Source: Mimachlamys varia
Taxonomy: Eukaryota > Mollusca > Bivalvia > Pectinida > Pectinidae
Assembly (NCBI GenBank): GCA_947623455.1
Contig: OX392535.1
Span: 41,254,688 to 41,318,687 of the forward strand
Direction: 5' to 3'
Length of the DNA stretch: 64,000 bases
Position 1 is the first letter of the stretch; each line of letters opens with the position of its first letter. The notes under the pieces are model-generated. The model saw only the letters and a program-made list of their open reading frames with translations. It ran no database searches and was not told the origin of the DNA. This document shows positions 1-15,469 of the stretch, in pieces. The translations under genes were made by a program, and so were the position numbers.

Positions 1-3000
1 ATAGTGTGAGTACAAGGACCAGTACTGTCTTATCTATATCTATAGTGTAAGTACAAGGACCAGTACTGTCTTATCTATAGTGTGAGTACAAGGACCAGTA
101 CTGTCTTATCTATAGTGTGAGTACAAGGAACAGTACTGTCTTATCTATAGTGTAAGTACAAGGACCGGTACCGTCTTATCTATAGTGTAAGTACAAGGAC
201 CAGTACCATCTTATCTATAGTGAAAGTACAAGGACCGGTACCGTCTTATCTATATACTAGGACCAGTACTGTCTTATCTATAGTGTAAGTACAAGGACCG
301 GTACCGTCTTATCTATAGTGTAAGTACAAGGACCGGTACCGTCTTATCTATAGTGTAAGTACAAGGACCGGTACCGTCTTATCTATAGTGTAAGTACAAG
401 GACCAGTACTGTCTTATCTATAGTGTAAGTACAAGGACCAGTACTGTCTTATCTATAGTGTAAGTACAAGGAACAGTACTGTCTTATCTATAGTGTAAGT
501 ACAAGGACCAGTACCATCTTATCTATATCTATAGTTTTAGTACAAGGACCAGTACCATCTTATCTATAGTGTAAGTACAAGGAACATTACTGTCTTATCT
601 ATAGTGTAAGTACAAGGACCAGTACCGTCTTATCTATAGTGTAAGTACAAGGACCAGTACTGTCTTATCTATAGTGTAAGTACAAGGACCAGTACCATCT
701 TATCTATAGTGTAAGTACAAGGAACAGTACCGTCTTATCTATAGTGTAAGTACAAGGACCAGTACCGTCTTATCTATAGTGTAAGTACAAGGACCAGTAC
801 CGTCTTATCTATAGTGTAAGTACAAGGAACAGTACCGTCTTATCTATAGTGTAAGTACAAGGACCAGTACCGTCTTATCTATAGTGTAAGTACAAGGACC
901 AGTACTGTCTTATCTATAGTGTAAGTACAAGGACCAGTACTGTCTTATCTATATTATAAGTACAAGGACCAGTACCATCTTATCTATATTGTAAGTACAA
1001 GGACCAGTACTGTCTTATCTATATTGTAAGTACAAGGACCAGTACTGTCTTATCTATAGTGTAAGTACAAGGACCAGTACCATCTTATCTATAGTGTAAG
1101 TACAAGGACCAGTACCGTCTTATCTATAGTGTAAGTACAAGGACCAGTACCATCTTATCTATAGTGAAAGTACAAGGACCGGTACCGTCTTATCTATATA
1201 CTAGGACCAGTACTGTCTTATCTATAGTGTAAGTACAAGGACCGGTACCGTCTTATCTATAGTGTAAGTACAAGGACCGGTACCGTCTTATCTATAGTGT
1301 AAGTACAAGGACCGGTACCGTCTTATCTATAGTGTAAGTACAAGGACCAGTACTGTCTTATCTATATCTATATTGTAAGTACAAGGACCAGTACTGTCTT
1401 ATCTATAGTGTGAGTACAAGGAACAGTACTGTCTTATCTATAGTGTAAGTACAAGGACCGGTACCGTCTTATCTATAGTGTAAGTACAAGGACCAGTACC
1501 GTCTTATCTATAGTGAAAGTACAAGGACCGGTACCGTCTTATCTATATACTAGGACCAGTACCGTCTTATCTATAGTGTAAGTACAAGGACCGGTACCGT
1601 CTTATCTATAGTGTAAGTACAAGGACCAGTACCGTCTTATCTATATTGTAAGTACAAGGACCAGTACTGTCTTATCTATAGTGTAAGTACAAGGACCAGT
1701 ACCATCTTATCTATAGTGTAAGTACAAGGAACAGTACCGTCTTATCTATAGTGTAAGTACAAGGACCAGTACCGTCTTATCTATAGTGTAAGTACAAGGA
1801 ACAGTACCGTCTTATCTATAGTGTAAGTACAAGGACCAGTACCGTCTTATCTATAGTGTAAGTACAAGGAACAGTACCGTCTTATCTATAGTGTAAGTAC
1901 AAGGAACAGTACCATCTTATCTATAGTGTAAGTACAAGGAACAGTACCATCTTATCTATAGTGTAAGTACAAGGAACAGTACCGTATTATCTATAGTGTA
2001 AGTACAAGGACCAGTACCGTCTTATCTATAGTGTAAGTACAAGGACCAGTACTGTCTTATCTATATTGTAAGTACAAGGAACAGTACCGTCTTATCTATA
2101 GTGCAAGTACAAGGAACAGTACCGTATTATCTATAGTGTAAGTACAAGGACCGGTACCGTCTTATCTATAGTGTAAGTACAAGGAACATTACTGTCTTAT
2201 CTATAGTGTAAGTACAAGGAACAGTACCGTCTTATCTATAGTGTAAGTGCAAGGAACAGTACCGTCTTATCTATAGTGTAAGTACAAGGACCGGTACCGT
2301 CTTATCTATAGTGTAAGTACAAGGACCAGTACCATCTTATCTATATCTATAGTGTAAGTACAAGGACCAGTTCTGTCTTATCTATAGTGTAAGTACAAGG
2401 ACCAGTACTGTCTTATCTATAGTGTAAGTACAAGGACCAGTACCATCTTATCTATAGTGTAAGTACAAGGACCAGTACCATCTTATCTATATCTATATTG
2501 TAAGTACAAGGACCAGTACCATCTTATCTATAGTGTAAGTACAAGGACCGGCACCATCTTATCTATAGTGTAAGTACAAGGACCAGTACTGTCTTATCTA
2601 TAGTTTTAGTACAAGGACCAGTACCATCTTATCTATAGTGTAAGTACAAGGAACATTACTGTCTTATCTATAGTGTAAGTACAAGGACCAGTACCGTCTT
2701 ATCTATAGTGTAAGTACAAGGACCAGTACTGTCTTATCTATAGTGTAAGTACAAGGACCAGTACCATCTTATCTATAGTGTAAGTACAAGGAACAGTACC
2801 GTCTTATCTATAGTGTAAGTACAAGGACCAGTACCGTCTTATCTATAGTGTAAGTACAAGGAACAGTACCGTCTTATCTATAGTGTAAGTACAAGGACCA
2901 GTACCGTCTTATCTATAGTGTAAGTACAAGGAACAGTACCGTCTTATCTATAGTGTAAGTACAAGGAACAGTACCATCTTATCTATAGTGTAAGTACAAG

Positions 3001-6000
3001 GAACAGTACCATCTTATCTATAGTGTAAGTACAAGGAACAGTACCGTATTATCTATAGTGTAAGTACAAGGACCAGTACCGTCTTATCTATAGTGTAAGT
3101 ACAAGGACCAGTACTGTCTTATCTATATTGTAAGTACAAGGAACAGTACCGTCTTATCTATAGTGCAAGTACAAGGAACAGTACCGTATTATCTATAGTG
3201 TAAGTACAAGGACCGGTACCGTCTTATCTATAGTGTAAGTACAAGGAACATTACTGTCTTATCTATAGTGTAAGTACAAGGAACAGTACCGTCTTATCTA
3301 TAGTGTAAGTGCAAGGAACAGTACCGTCTTATCTATAGTGTAAGTACAAGGACCAGTACCATCTTATCTATATCTATAGTGTAAGTACAAGGACCAGTAC
3401 TGTCTTATCTATAGTGTAAGTACAAGGACCAGTACTGTCTTATCTATAGTGTAAGTACAAGGACCAGTACTGTCTTATCTATATTATAAGTACAAGGACC
3501 AGTACCATCTTATCTATATTGTAAGTACAAGGACCAGTACTGTCTTATCTATAGTGTAAGTACAAGGACCAGTACTGTCTTATCTATAGTGTAAGTACAA
3601 GGACCAGTACCATCTTATCTATATTGTAAGTACAAGGACCAGTACCGTCTTATCTAGAGTGTAAGTACAAGGACCAGTACTGTCTTATCTATAGTGTAAG
3701 TACAAGGACCGGTACCGTCTTATCTATAGTGTAAGTACAAGGACCAGTACCATCTTATCTATAGTGAAAGTACAAGGACCGGTACGGTCTTATCTATATA
3801 CTAGGACCAGTACTGTCTTATCTATAGTGTAAGTACAAGGACCGGTACCGTCTTATCTATAGTGTAAGTACAAGGACCGGTACCGTCTTATCTATAGTGT
3901 AAGTACAAGGACCGGTACCGTCTTATCTATAGTGTAAGTACAAGGACCAGTACTGTCTTATCTATAGTGTAAGTACAAGGACCAGTACCATCTTATCTAT
4001 AGTGTAGGTACAAGGACCAGTACCGTCTTATCTATAGTGTAAGTACAAGGACCAGTACCATCTTATCTATAGTGAAAGTACAAGGACCGGTACCGTCTTA
4101 TCTATATACTAGGACCAGTACTGTCTTATCTATAGTGTAAGTACAAGGACCGGTACCGTCTTATCTATAGTGTAAGTACAAGGACCGGTACCGTCTTATC
4201 TATAGTGTAAGTACAAGGACCGGTACCGTCTTATCTATAGTGTAAGTACAAGGACCAGTACTGTCTTATCTATATCTATAGTGTAAGTACAAGGACCAGT
4301 ACTGTCTTATCTATAGTGTGAGTACAAGGACCAGTACTGTCTTATCTATATCTATAGTGTAAGTACAAGGACCAGTACTGTCTTATCTATAGTGTGAGTA
4401 CAAGGACCAGTACTGTCTTATCTATAGTGTGAGTACAAGGAACAGTACTGTCTTATCTATAGTGTAAGTACAAGGACCGGTACCGTCTTATCTATATACT
4501 AGGACCAGTACTGTCTTATCTATAGTGTAAGTACAAGGACCGGTACCGTCTTATCTATATACTAGGACCAGTACTGTCTTATCTATAGTGAAAGTACAAG
4601 GACCGGTACCGTCTTATCTATATACTAGGACCAGTACTGTCTTATCTATAGTGTAAGTACAAGGACCGGTACCGTCTTATCTATAGTGTAAGTACAAGGA
4701 CCGGTACGGTCTTATCTATAGTGTAAGTACAAGGACCAGTACTGTCTTATCTATATCTATAGTGTAAGTACAAGGACCAGTACTGTCTTATCTATAGTGT
4801 GAGTACAAGGACCAGTACTGTCTTATCTATATCTATAGTGTAAGTACAAGGACCAGTACTGTCTTATCTATAGTGTGAGTACAAGGACCAGTACTGTCTT
4901 ATCTATAGTGTGAGTACAAGGAACAGTACTGTCTTATCTATAGTGTAAGTACAAGGACCGGTACCGTCTTATCTATAGTGTAAGTACAAGGACCAGTACC
5001 ATCTTATCTATAGTGAAAGTACAAGGACCGGTACCGTCTTATCTATATACTAGGACCAGTACTGTCTTATCTATAGTGTAAGTACAAGGACCGGTACCGT
5101 CTTATCTATAGTGTAAGTACAAGGACCGGTACCGTCTTATCTATAGTGTAAGTACAAGGACCGGTACCGTCTTATCTATAGTGTAAGTACAAGGACCAGT
5201 ACTGTCTTATCTATAGTGTAAGTACAAGGACCAGTACCATCTTATCTATATCTATAGTTTTAGTACAAGGACCAGTACCATCTTATCTATAGTGTAAGTA
5301 CAAGGAACATTACTGTCTTATCTATAGTGTAAGTACAAGGACCAGTACCGTCTTATCTATAGTGTAAGTACAAGGACCAGTACTGTCTTATCTATAGTGT
5401 AAGTACAAGGACCAGTACCATCTTATCTATAGTGTAAGTACAAGGAACAGTACCGTCTTATCTATAGTGTAAGTACAAGGACCAGTACCGTCTTATCTAT
5501 AGTGTAAGTACAAGGACCAGTACCGTCTTATCTATAGTGTAAGTACAAGGAACAGTACCGTCTTATCTATAGTGTAAGTACAAGGACCAGTACCGTCTTA
5601 TCTATAGTGTAAGTACAAGGACCAGTACTGTCTTATCTATAGTGTAAGTACAAGGACCAGTACTGTCTTATCTATATTATAAGTACAAGGACCAGTACCA
5701 TCTTATCTATATTGTAAGTACAAGGACCAGTACTGTCTTATCTATATTGTAAGTACAAGGACCAGTACTGTCTTATCTATAGTGTAAGTACAAGGACCAG
5801 TACCATCTTATCTATAGTGTAAGTACAAGGACCAGTACCGTCTTATCTATAGTGTAAGTACAAGGACCAGTACCATCTTATCTATAGTGAAAGTACAAGG
5901 ACCGGTACCGTCTTATCTATATACTAGGACCAGTACTGTCTTATCTATAGTGTAAGTACAAGGACCGGTACCGTCTTATCTATAGTGTAAGTACAAGGAC

Positions 6001-9000
6001 CGGTACCGTCTTATCTATAGTGTAAGTACAAGGACCGGTACCGTCTTATCTATAGTGTAAGTACAAGGACCAGTACTGTCTTATCTATATCTATATTGTA
6101 AGTACAAGGACCAGTACTGTCTTATCTATAGTGTGAGTACAAGGAACAGTACTGTCTTATCTATAGTGTAAGTACAAGGACCGGTACCGTCTTATCTATA
6201 GTGTAAGTACAAGGACCAGTACCGTCTTATCTATAGTGAAAGTACAAGGACCGGTACCGTCTTATCTATATACTAGGACCAGTACCGTCTTATCTATAGT
6301 GTAAGTACAAGGACCGGTACCGTCTTATCTATAGTGTAAGTACAAGGACCAGTACCGTCTTATCTATATTGTAAGTACAAGGACCAGTACTGTCTTATCT
6401 ATAGTGTAAGTACAAGGACCAGTACCATCTTATCTATAGTGTAAGTACAAGGAACAGTACCGTCTTATCTATAGTGTAAGTACAAGGACCAGTACCGTCT
6501 TATCTATAGTGTAAGTACAAGGAACAGTACCGTCTTATCTATAGTGTAAGTACAAGGACCAGTACCGTCTTATCTATAGTGTAAGTACAAGGAACAGTAC
6601 CGTCTTATCTATAGTGTAAGTACAAGGAACAGTACCATCTTATCTATAGTGTAAGTACAAGGAACAGTACCATCTTATCTATAGTGTAAGTACAAGGAAC
6701 AGTACCGTATTATCTATAGTGTAAGTACAAGGACCAGTACCGTCTTATCTATAGTGTAAGTACAAGGACCAGTACTGTCTTATCTATATTGTAAGTACAA
6801 GGAACAGTACCGTCTTATCTATAGTGCAAGTACAAGGAACAGTACCGTATTATCTATAGTGTAAGTACAAGGACCGGTACCGTCTTATCTATAGTGTAAG
6901 TACAAGGAACATTACTGTCTTATCTATAGTGTAAGTACAAGGAACAGTACCGTCTTATCTATAGTGTAAGTGCAAGGAACAGTACCGTCTTATCTATAGT
7001 GTAAGTACAAGGACCGGTACCGTCTTATCTATAGTGTAAGTACAAGGACCAGTACCATCTTATCTATATCTATAGTGTAAGTACAAGGACCAGTTCTGTC
7101 TTATCTATAGTGTAAGTACAAGGACCAGTACTGTCTTATCTATAGTGTAAGTACAAGGACCAGTACCATCTTATCTATAGTGTAAGTACAAGGACCAGTA
7201 CCATCTTATCTATATCTATATTGTAAGTACAAGGACCAGTACCATCTTATCTATAGTGTAAGTACAAGGACCGGCACCATCTTATCTATAGTGTAAGTAC
7301 AAGGACCAGTACTGTCTTATCTATAGTTTTAGTACAAGGACCAGTACCATCTTATCTATAGTGTAAGTACAAGGAACATTACTGTCTTATCTATAGTGTA
7401 AGTACAAGGACCAGTACCGTCTTATCTATAGTGTAAGTACAAGGACCAGTACTGTCTTATCTATAGTGTAAGTACAAGGACCAGTACCATCTTATCTATA
7501 GTGTAAGTACAAGGAACAGTACCGTCTTATCTATAGTGTAAGTACAAGGACCAGTACCGTCTTATCTATAGTGTAAGTACAAGGAACAGTACCGTCTTAT
7601 CTATAGTGTAAGTACAAGGACCAGTACCGTCTTATCTATAGTGTAAGTACAAGGAACAGTACCGTCTTATCTATAGTGTAAGTACAAGGAACAGTACCAT
7701 CTTATCTATAGTGTAAGTACAAGGAACAGTACCATCTTATCTATAGTGTAAGTACAAGGAACAGTACCGTATTATCTATAGTGTAAGTACAAGGACCAGT
7801 ACCGTCTTATCTATAGTGTAAGTACAAGGACCAGTACTGTCTTATCTATATTGTAAGTACAAGGAACAGTACCGTCTTATCTATAGTGCAAGTACAAGGA
7901 ACAGTACCGTATTATCTATAGTGTAAGTACAAGGACCGGTACCGTCTTATCTATAGTGTAAGTACAAGGAACATTACTGTCTTATCTATAGTGTAAGTAC
8001 AAGGAACAGTACCGTCTTATCTATAGTGTAAGTGCAAGGAACAGTACCGTCTTATCTATAGTGTAAGTACAAGGACCAGTACCATCTTATCTATATCTAT
8101 AGTGTAAGTACAAGGACCAGTACTGTCTTATCTATAGTGTAAGTACAAGGACCAGTACTGTCTTATCTATAGTGTAAGTACAAGGACCAGTACTGTCTTA
8201 TCTATATTATAAGTACAAGGACCAGTACCATCTTATCTATATTGTAAGTACAAGGACCAGTACTGTCTTATCTATAGTGTAAGTACAAGGACCAGTACTG
8301 TCTTATCTATAGTGTAAGTACAAGGACCAGTACCATCTTATCTATATTGTAAGTACAAGGACCAGTACCGTCTTATCTAGAGTGTAAGTACAAGGACCAG
8401 TACTGTCTTATCTATAGTGTAAGTACAAGGACCGGTACCGTCTTATCTATAGTGTAAGTACAAGGACCAGTACCATCTTATCTATAGTGAAAGTACAAGG
8501 ACCGGTACGGTCTTATCTATATACTAGGACCAGTACTGTCTTATCTATAGTGTAAGTACAAGGACCGGTACCGTCTTATCTATAGTGTAAGTACAAGGAC
8601 CGGTACCGTCTTATCTATAGTGTAAGTACAAGGACCGGTACCGTCTTATCTATAGTGTAAGTACAAGGACCAGTACTGTCTTATCTATAGTGTAAGTACA
8701 AGGACCAGTACCATCTTATCTATAGTGTAGGTACAAGGACCAGTACCGTCTTATCTATAGTGTAAGTACAAGGACCAGTACCATCTTATCTATAGTGAAA
8801 GTACAAGGACCGGTACCGTCTTATCTATATACTAGGACCAGTACTGTCTTATCTATAGTGTAAGTACAAGGACCGGTACCGTCTTATCTATAGTGTAAGT
8901 ACAAGGACCGGTACCGTCTTATCTATAGTGTAAGTACAAGGACCGGTACCGTCTTATCTATAGTGTAAGTACAAGGACCAGTACTGTCTTATCTATATCT

Positions 9001-9620
9001 ATAGTGTAAGTACAAGGACCAGTACTGTCTTATCTATAGTGTGAGTACAAGGACCAGTACTGTCTTATCTATATCTATAGTGTAAGTACAAGGACCAGTA
9101 CTGTCTTATCTATAGTGTGAGTACAAGGACCAGTACTGTCTTATCTATAGTGTGAGTACAAGGAACAGTACTGTCTTATCTATAGTGTAAGTACAAGGAC
9201 CGGTACCGTCTTATCTATATACTAGGACCAGTACTGTCTTATCTATAGTGTAAGTACAAGGACCGGTACCGTCTTATCTATATACTAGGACCAGTACTGT
9301 CTTATCTATAGTGAAAGTACAAGGACCGGTACCGTCTTATCTATATACTAGGACCAGTACTGTCTTATCTATAGTGTAAGTACAAGGACCGGTACCGTCT
9401 TATCTATAGTGTAAGTACAAGGACCGGTACGGTCTTATCTATAGTGTAAGTACAAGGACCAGTACTGTCTTATCTATATCTATAGTGTAAGTACAAGGAC
9501 CAGTACTGTCTTATCTATAGTGTGAGTACAAGGACCAGTACTGTCTTATCTATATCTATAGTGTAAGTACAAGGACCAGTACTGTCTTATCTATAGTGTG
9601 AGTACAAGGACCAGTACTGT
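1..9620. repeat. Higher-order duplication of 4,723 bp inside the 35-bp satellite
   Basis: Rare unit variants recur at a constant offset of 4,723 bp. The TTCTG variant is at 2371 and 7094, CTAGAG at 3654 and 8377, TGTAGGTAC at 4001 and 8724, and the unit reading CGGTACGG near 3783 and 8506. A third, shortened copy follows; its TTCTG marker is at 10314 (offset 3,220). This shows large blocks were amplified as units, over and above the 35-bp period. Confidence 0.9.
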
Positions 9621-12600
9621 CTTATCTATAGTGTGAGTACAAGGAACAGTACTGTCTTATCTATAGTGTAAGTACAAGGACCGGTACCGTCTTATCTATA
9701 GTGTAAGTACAAGGACCAGTACCATCTTATCTATAGTGAAAGTACAAGGACCGGTACCGTCTTATCTATATACTAGGACCAGTACTGTCTTATCTATAGT
9801 GTAAGTACAAGGACCGGTACCGTCTTATCTATAGTGTAAGTACAAGGACCGGTACCGTCTTATCTATAGTGTAAGTACAAGGACCGGTACCGTCTTATCT
9901 ATAGTGTAAGTACAAGGACCAGTACTGTCTTATCTATAGTGTAAGTACAAGGACCAGTACTGTCTTATCTATAGTGTAAGTACAAGGACCAGTACTGTCT
10001 TATCTATATTGTAAGTACAAGGAACAGTACCGTCTTATCTATAGTGCAAGTACAAGGAACAGTACCGTATTATCTATAGTGTAAGTACAAGGACCGGTAC
10101 CGTCTTATCTATAGTGTAAGTACAAGGAACATTACTGTCTTATCTATAGTGTAAGTACAAGGAACAGTACCGTCTTATCTATAGTGTAAGTGCAAGGAAC
10201 AGTACCGTCTTATCTATAGTGTAAGTACAAGGACCGGTACCGTCTTATCTATAGTGTAAGTACAAGGACCAGTACCATCTTATCTATATCTATAGTGTAA
10301 GTACAAGGACCAGTTCTGTCTTATCTATAGTGTAAGTACAAGGACCAGTACTGTCTTATCTATAGTGTAAGTACAAGGACCAGTACCATCTTATCTATAG
10401 TGTAAGTACAAGGACCAGTACCATCTTATCTATATCTATATTGTAAGTACAAGGACCAGTACCATCTTATCTATAGTGTAAGTACAAGGACCGGCACCAT
10501 CTTATCTATAGTGTAAGTACAAGGACCAGTACTGTCTTATCTATAGTTTTAGTACAAGGACCAGTACCATCTTATCTATAGTGTAAGTACAAGGAACATT
10601 ACTGTCTTATCTATAGTGTAAGTACAAGGACCAGTACCGTCTTATCTATAGTGTAAGTACAAGGACCAGTACTGTCTTATCTATAGTGTAAGTACAAGGA
10701 CCAGTACCATCTTATCTATAGTGTAAGTACAAGGAACAGTACCGTCTTATCTATAGTGTAAGTACAAGGACCAGTACCGTCTTATCTATAGTGTAAGTAC
10801 AAGGAACAGTACCGTCTTATCTATAGTGTAAGTACAAGGACCAGTACCGTCTTATCTATAGTGTAAGTACAAGGAACAGTACCGTCTTATCTATAGTGTA
10901 AGTACAAGGAACAGTACCATCTTATCTATAGTGTAAGTACAAGGAACAGTACCATCTTATCTATAGTGTAAGTACAAGGAACAGTACCGTATTATCTATA
11001 GTGTAAGTACAAGGACCAGTACCGTCTTATCTATAGTGTAAGTACAAGGACCAGTACTGTCTTATCTATATTGTAAGTACAAGGAACAGTACCGTCTTAT
11101 CTATAGTGCAAGTACAAGGAACAGTACCGTATTATCTATAGTGTAAGTACAAGGACCGGTACCGTCTTATCTATAGTGTAAGTACAAGGAACATTACTGT
11201 CTTATCTATAGTGTAAGTACAAGGAACAGTACCGTCTTATCTATAGTGTAAGTGCAAGGAACAGTACCGTCTTATCTATAGTGTAAGTACAAGGACCAGT
11301 ACCATCTTATCTATATCTATAGTGTAAGTACAAGGACCAGTACTGTCTTATCTATAGTGTAAGTACAAGGACCAGTACTGTCTTATCTATAGTGTAAGTA
11401 CAAGGACCAGTACTGTCTTATCTATATTATAAGTACAAGGACCAGTACCATCTTATCTATATTGTAAGTACAAGGACCAGTACTGTCTTATCTATAGTGT
11501 AAGTACAAGGACCAGTACTGTCTTATCTATAGTGTAAGTACAAGGACCAGTACTGTCTTATCTATATTATAAGTACAAGGACCAGTACCATCTTATCTAT
11601 ATTGTAAGTACAAGGACCAGTACCGTCTTATCTAGAGTGTAAGTACAAGGACCAGTACTGTCTTATCTATAGTGTAAGTACAAGGACCGGTACCGTCTTA
11701 TCTATAGTGTAAGTACAAGGACCAGTACCATCTTATCTATAGTGAAAGTACAAGGACCGGTACCGTCTTATCTATATACTAGGACCAGTACTGTCTTATC
11801 TATAGTGTAAGTACAAGGACCGGTACCGTCTTATCTATAGTGTAAGTACAAGGACCGGTACCGTCTTATCTATAGTGTAAGTACAAGGACCGGTACCGTC
11901 TTATCTATAGTGTAAGTACAAGGACCAGTACTGTCTTATCTATAGTGTAAGTACAAGGACCAGTACCATCTTATCTATAGTGTAAGTACAAGGACCAGTA
12001 CCGTCTTATCTATAGTGTAAGTACAAGGACCAGTACCATCTTATCTATAGTGAAAGTACAAGGACCGGTACCGTCTTATCTATATACTAGGACCAGTACT
12101 GTCTTATCTATAGTGTAAGTACAAGGACCGGTACCGTCTTATCTATAGTGTAAGTACAAGGACCGGTACCGTCTTATCTATAGTGTAAGTACAAGGACCG
12201 GTACCGTCTTATCTATAGTGTAAGTACAAGGACCAGTACTGTCTTATCTATATCTATAGTGTAAGTACAAGGACCAGTACTGTCTTATCTATAGTGTGAG
12301 TACAAGGACCAGTACTGTCTTATCTATATCTATAGTGTAAGTACAAGGACCAGTACTGTCTTATCTATAGTGTGAGTACAAGGACCAGTACTGTCTTATC
12401 TATAGTGTGAGTACAAGGAACAGTACTGTCTTATCTATAGTGTAAGTACAAGGACCGGTACCGTCTTATCTATATACTAGGACCAGTACTGTCTTATCTA
12501 TAGTGTAAGTACAAGGACCGGTACCGTCTTATCTATATACTAGGACCAGTACTGTCTTATCTATAGTGAAAGTACAAGGACCGGTACCGTCTTATCTATA

Positions 12601-15469
12601 TACTAGGACCAGTACTGTCTTATCTATAGTGTAAGTACAAGGACCGGTACCGTCTTATCTATAGTGTAAGTACAAGGACCGGTACGGTCTTATCTATAGT
12701 GTAAGTACAAGGACCAGTACTGTCTTATCTATATCTATAGTGTAAGTACAAGGACCAGTACTGTCTTATCTATAGTGTGAGTACAAGGACCAGTACTGTC
12801 TTATCTATATCTATAGTGTAAGTACAAGGACCAGTACTCTCTTATCTATAGTGTGAGTACAAGGACCAGTACTGTCTTATCTATAGTGTGAGTACAAGGA
12901 CCGGTACCGTCTTATCTATAGTGTAAGTACAAGGACCAGTACCATCTTATCTATAGTGAAAGTACAAGGACCGGTACCGTCTTATCTATATACTAGGACC
13001 AGTACTGTCTTATCTATAGTGTAAGTACAAGAACCGGTACCGTCTTATCTATAGTGTAAGTACAAGGACCGGTACCGTCTTATCTATAGTGTAAGTACAA
13101 GGACCGGTACCGTCTTATCTATAGTGTAAGTACAAGGACCAGTACTGTCTTATCTATAGTGTAAGTACAAGGACCAGTACTGTCTTATCTATAGTGTAAG
13201 TACAAGGAACAGTACTGTCTTATCTATAGTGTAAGTACAAGGACCAGTACCATCTTATCTATAGTGTAAGTACAAGGACCAGTACTGTCTTATCTATAGT
13301 GTAAGTACAAGGACCAGTACCATCTTATCTATATCTATAGTGTAAGTACAAGGACCAGTTCTGTCTTATCTATAGTGTAAGTACAAGGACCAGTACTGTC
13401 TTATCTATAGTGTAAGTACAAGGACCAGTACCATCTTATCTATAGTGTAAGTACAAGGACCAGTACCATCTTATCTATATCTATATTGTAAGTACAAGGA
13501 CCAGTACCATCTTATCTATAGTGTAAGTACAAGGACCGGCACCGTCTTATGACTCTTATCTATAGTGTAAGTACAAGGACCAGTACTGTCTTATCTATAG
13601 TTTTAGTACAAGGACCAGTACCATCTTATCTATAGTGTAAGTACAAGGAACATTACTGTCTTATCTATAGTGTAAGTACAAGGACCAGTACCGTCTTATC
13701 TATAGTGTAAGTACAAGGAACAGTACCGTCTTATCTATAGTGTAAGTACAAGGACCAGTACCGTCTTATCTATAGTGTAAGTACAAGGAACAGTACCGTA
13801 TTATCTATAGTGTAAGTACAAGGACCAGTACCATCTTATCTATATCTATAGTGTAAGTACAAGGAACAGTACTGTCTTATCTATAGTGTAAGTACAAGGA
13901 CCGGTACCGTCTTATCTATAGTGTAAGTACAAGGAACAGTACCGTCTTATCTATAGTGTAAGTACAAGGACCAGTACCGTCTTATCTATAGTGTAAGTAC
14001 AAGGAACAGTACCGTCTTATCTATAGTGTAAGTACAAGGACCAGTACCGTCTTATCTATAGTGTAAGTACAAGGAACAGTACCGTATTATCTATAGTGTA
14101 AGTACAAGGACCAGTACCGTCTTATCTATAGTGTAAGTACAAGGACCAGTACTGTCTTATCTATATTGTAAGTACAAGGACCAGTACCGTCTTATCTATA
14201 GTGCAAGTACAAGGAACAGTACCGTATTATCTATAGTGTAAGTACAAGGACCGGTACCATCTTATCTATAGTGTAAGTACAAGGAACATTACTGTCTTTT
14301 CTATAGTGTAAGTACAAGGAACAGTACCGTCTTATCTATAGTGTAAGTGCAAGGAACAGTACCGTCTTATCTATAGTGTAAGTACAAGGACCAGTACCAT
14401 CTTATCTATATCTATAGTGTAAGTACAAGGACCAGTACTGTCTTATCTATAGTGTAAGTACAAGGACCAGTACTGTCTTATCTATATTATAAGTACAAGG
14501 ACCAGTACCATCTTATCTATATTGTAAGTACAAGGACCAGTACTGTCTTATCTATATTGTAAGTACAAGGACCAGTACTGTCTTATCTATAGTGTAAGTA
14601 CAAGGACCAGTACCATCTTATCTATAGTGTAAGTACAAGGACCAGTACCGTCTTATCTATAGTGTAAGTACAAGGACCAGTACCATCTTATCTATAGTGA
14701 AAGTACAAGGACCGGTACCGTCTTATCTATATACTAGGACCAGTACTGTCTTATCTATAGTGTAAGTACAAGGACCGGTACCGTCTTATCTATAGTGTAA
14801 GTACAAGGACCGGTACCGTCTTATCTATAGTGTAAGTACAAGGACCGGTACCGTCTTATCTATAGTGTAAGTACAAGGACCAGTACTGTCTTATCTATAT
14901 CTATATTGTAAGTACAAGGACCAGTACTGTCTTATCTATAGTGTGAGTACAAGGAACAGTACTGTCTTATCTATAGTGTAAGTACAAGGACCGGTACCGT
15001 CTTATCTATAGTGTAAGTACAAGGACCAGTACCGTCTTATCTATAGTGAAAGTACAAGGACCGGTACCGTCTTATCTATATACTAGGACCAGTACTGTCT
15101 TATCTATAGTGTAAGTACAAGGACCAGTACCATCTTATCTATAGTGAAAGTACAAGGACCGGTACCGTCTTATCTATATACTAGGACCAGTACTGTCTTA
15201 TCTATAGTGTAAGTACAAGGACCGGTACCGTCTTATCTATAGTGTAAGTACAAGGACCGGTACCGTCTTATCTATAGTGTAAGTACAAGGACCGGTACCG
15301 TCTTATCTATAGTGTAAGTACAAGGACCAGTACTGTCTTATCTATAGTGTAAGTACAAGGACCAGTACTGTCTTATCTATAGTGTAAGTACAAGGAACAG
15401 TACTGTCTTATCTATAGTGTAAGTACAAGGACCAGTACCATCTTATCTATAGTGTAAGTACAAGGACCA

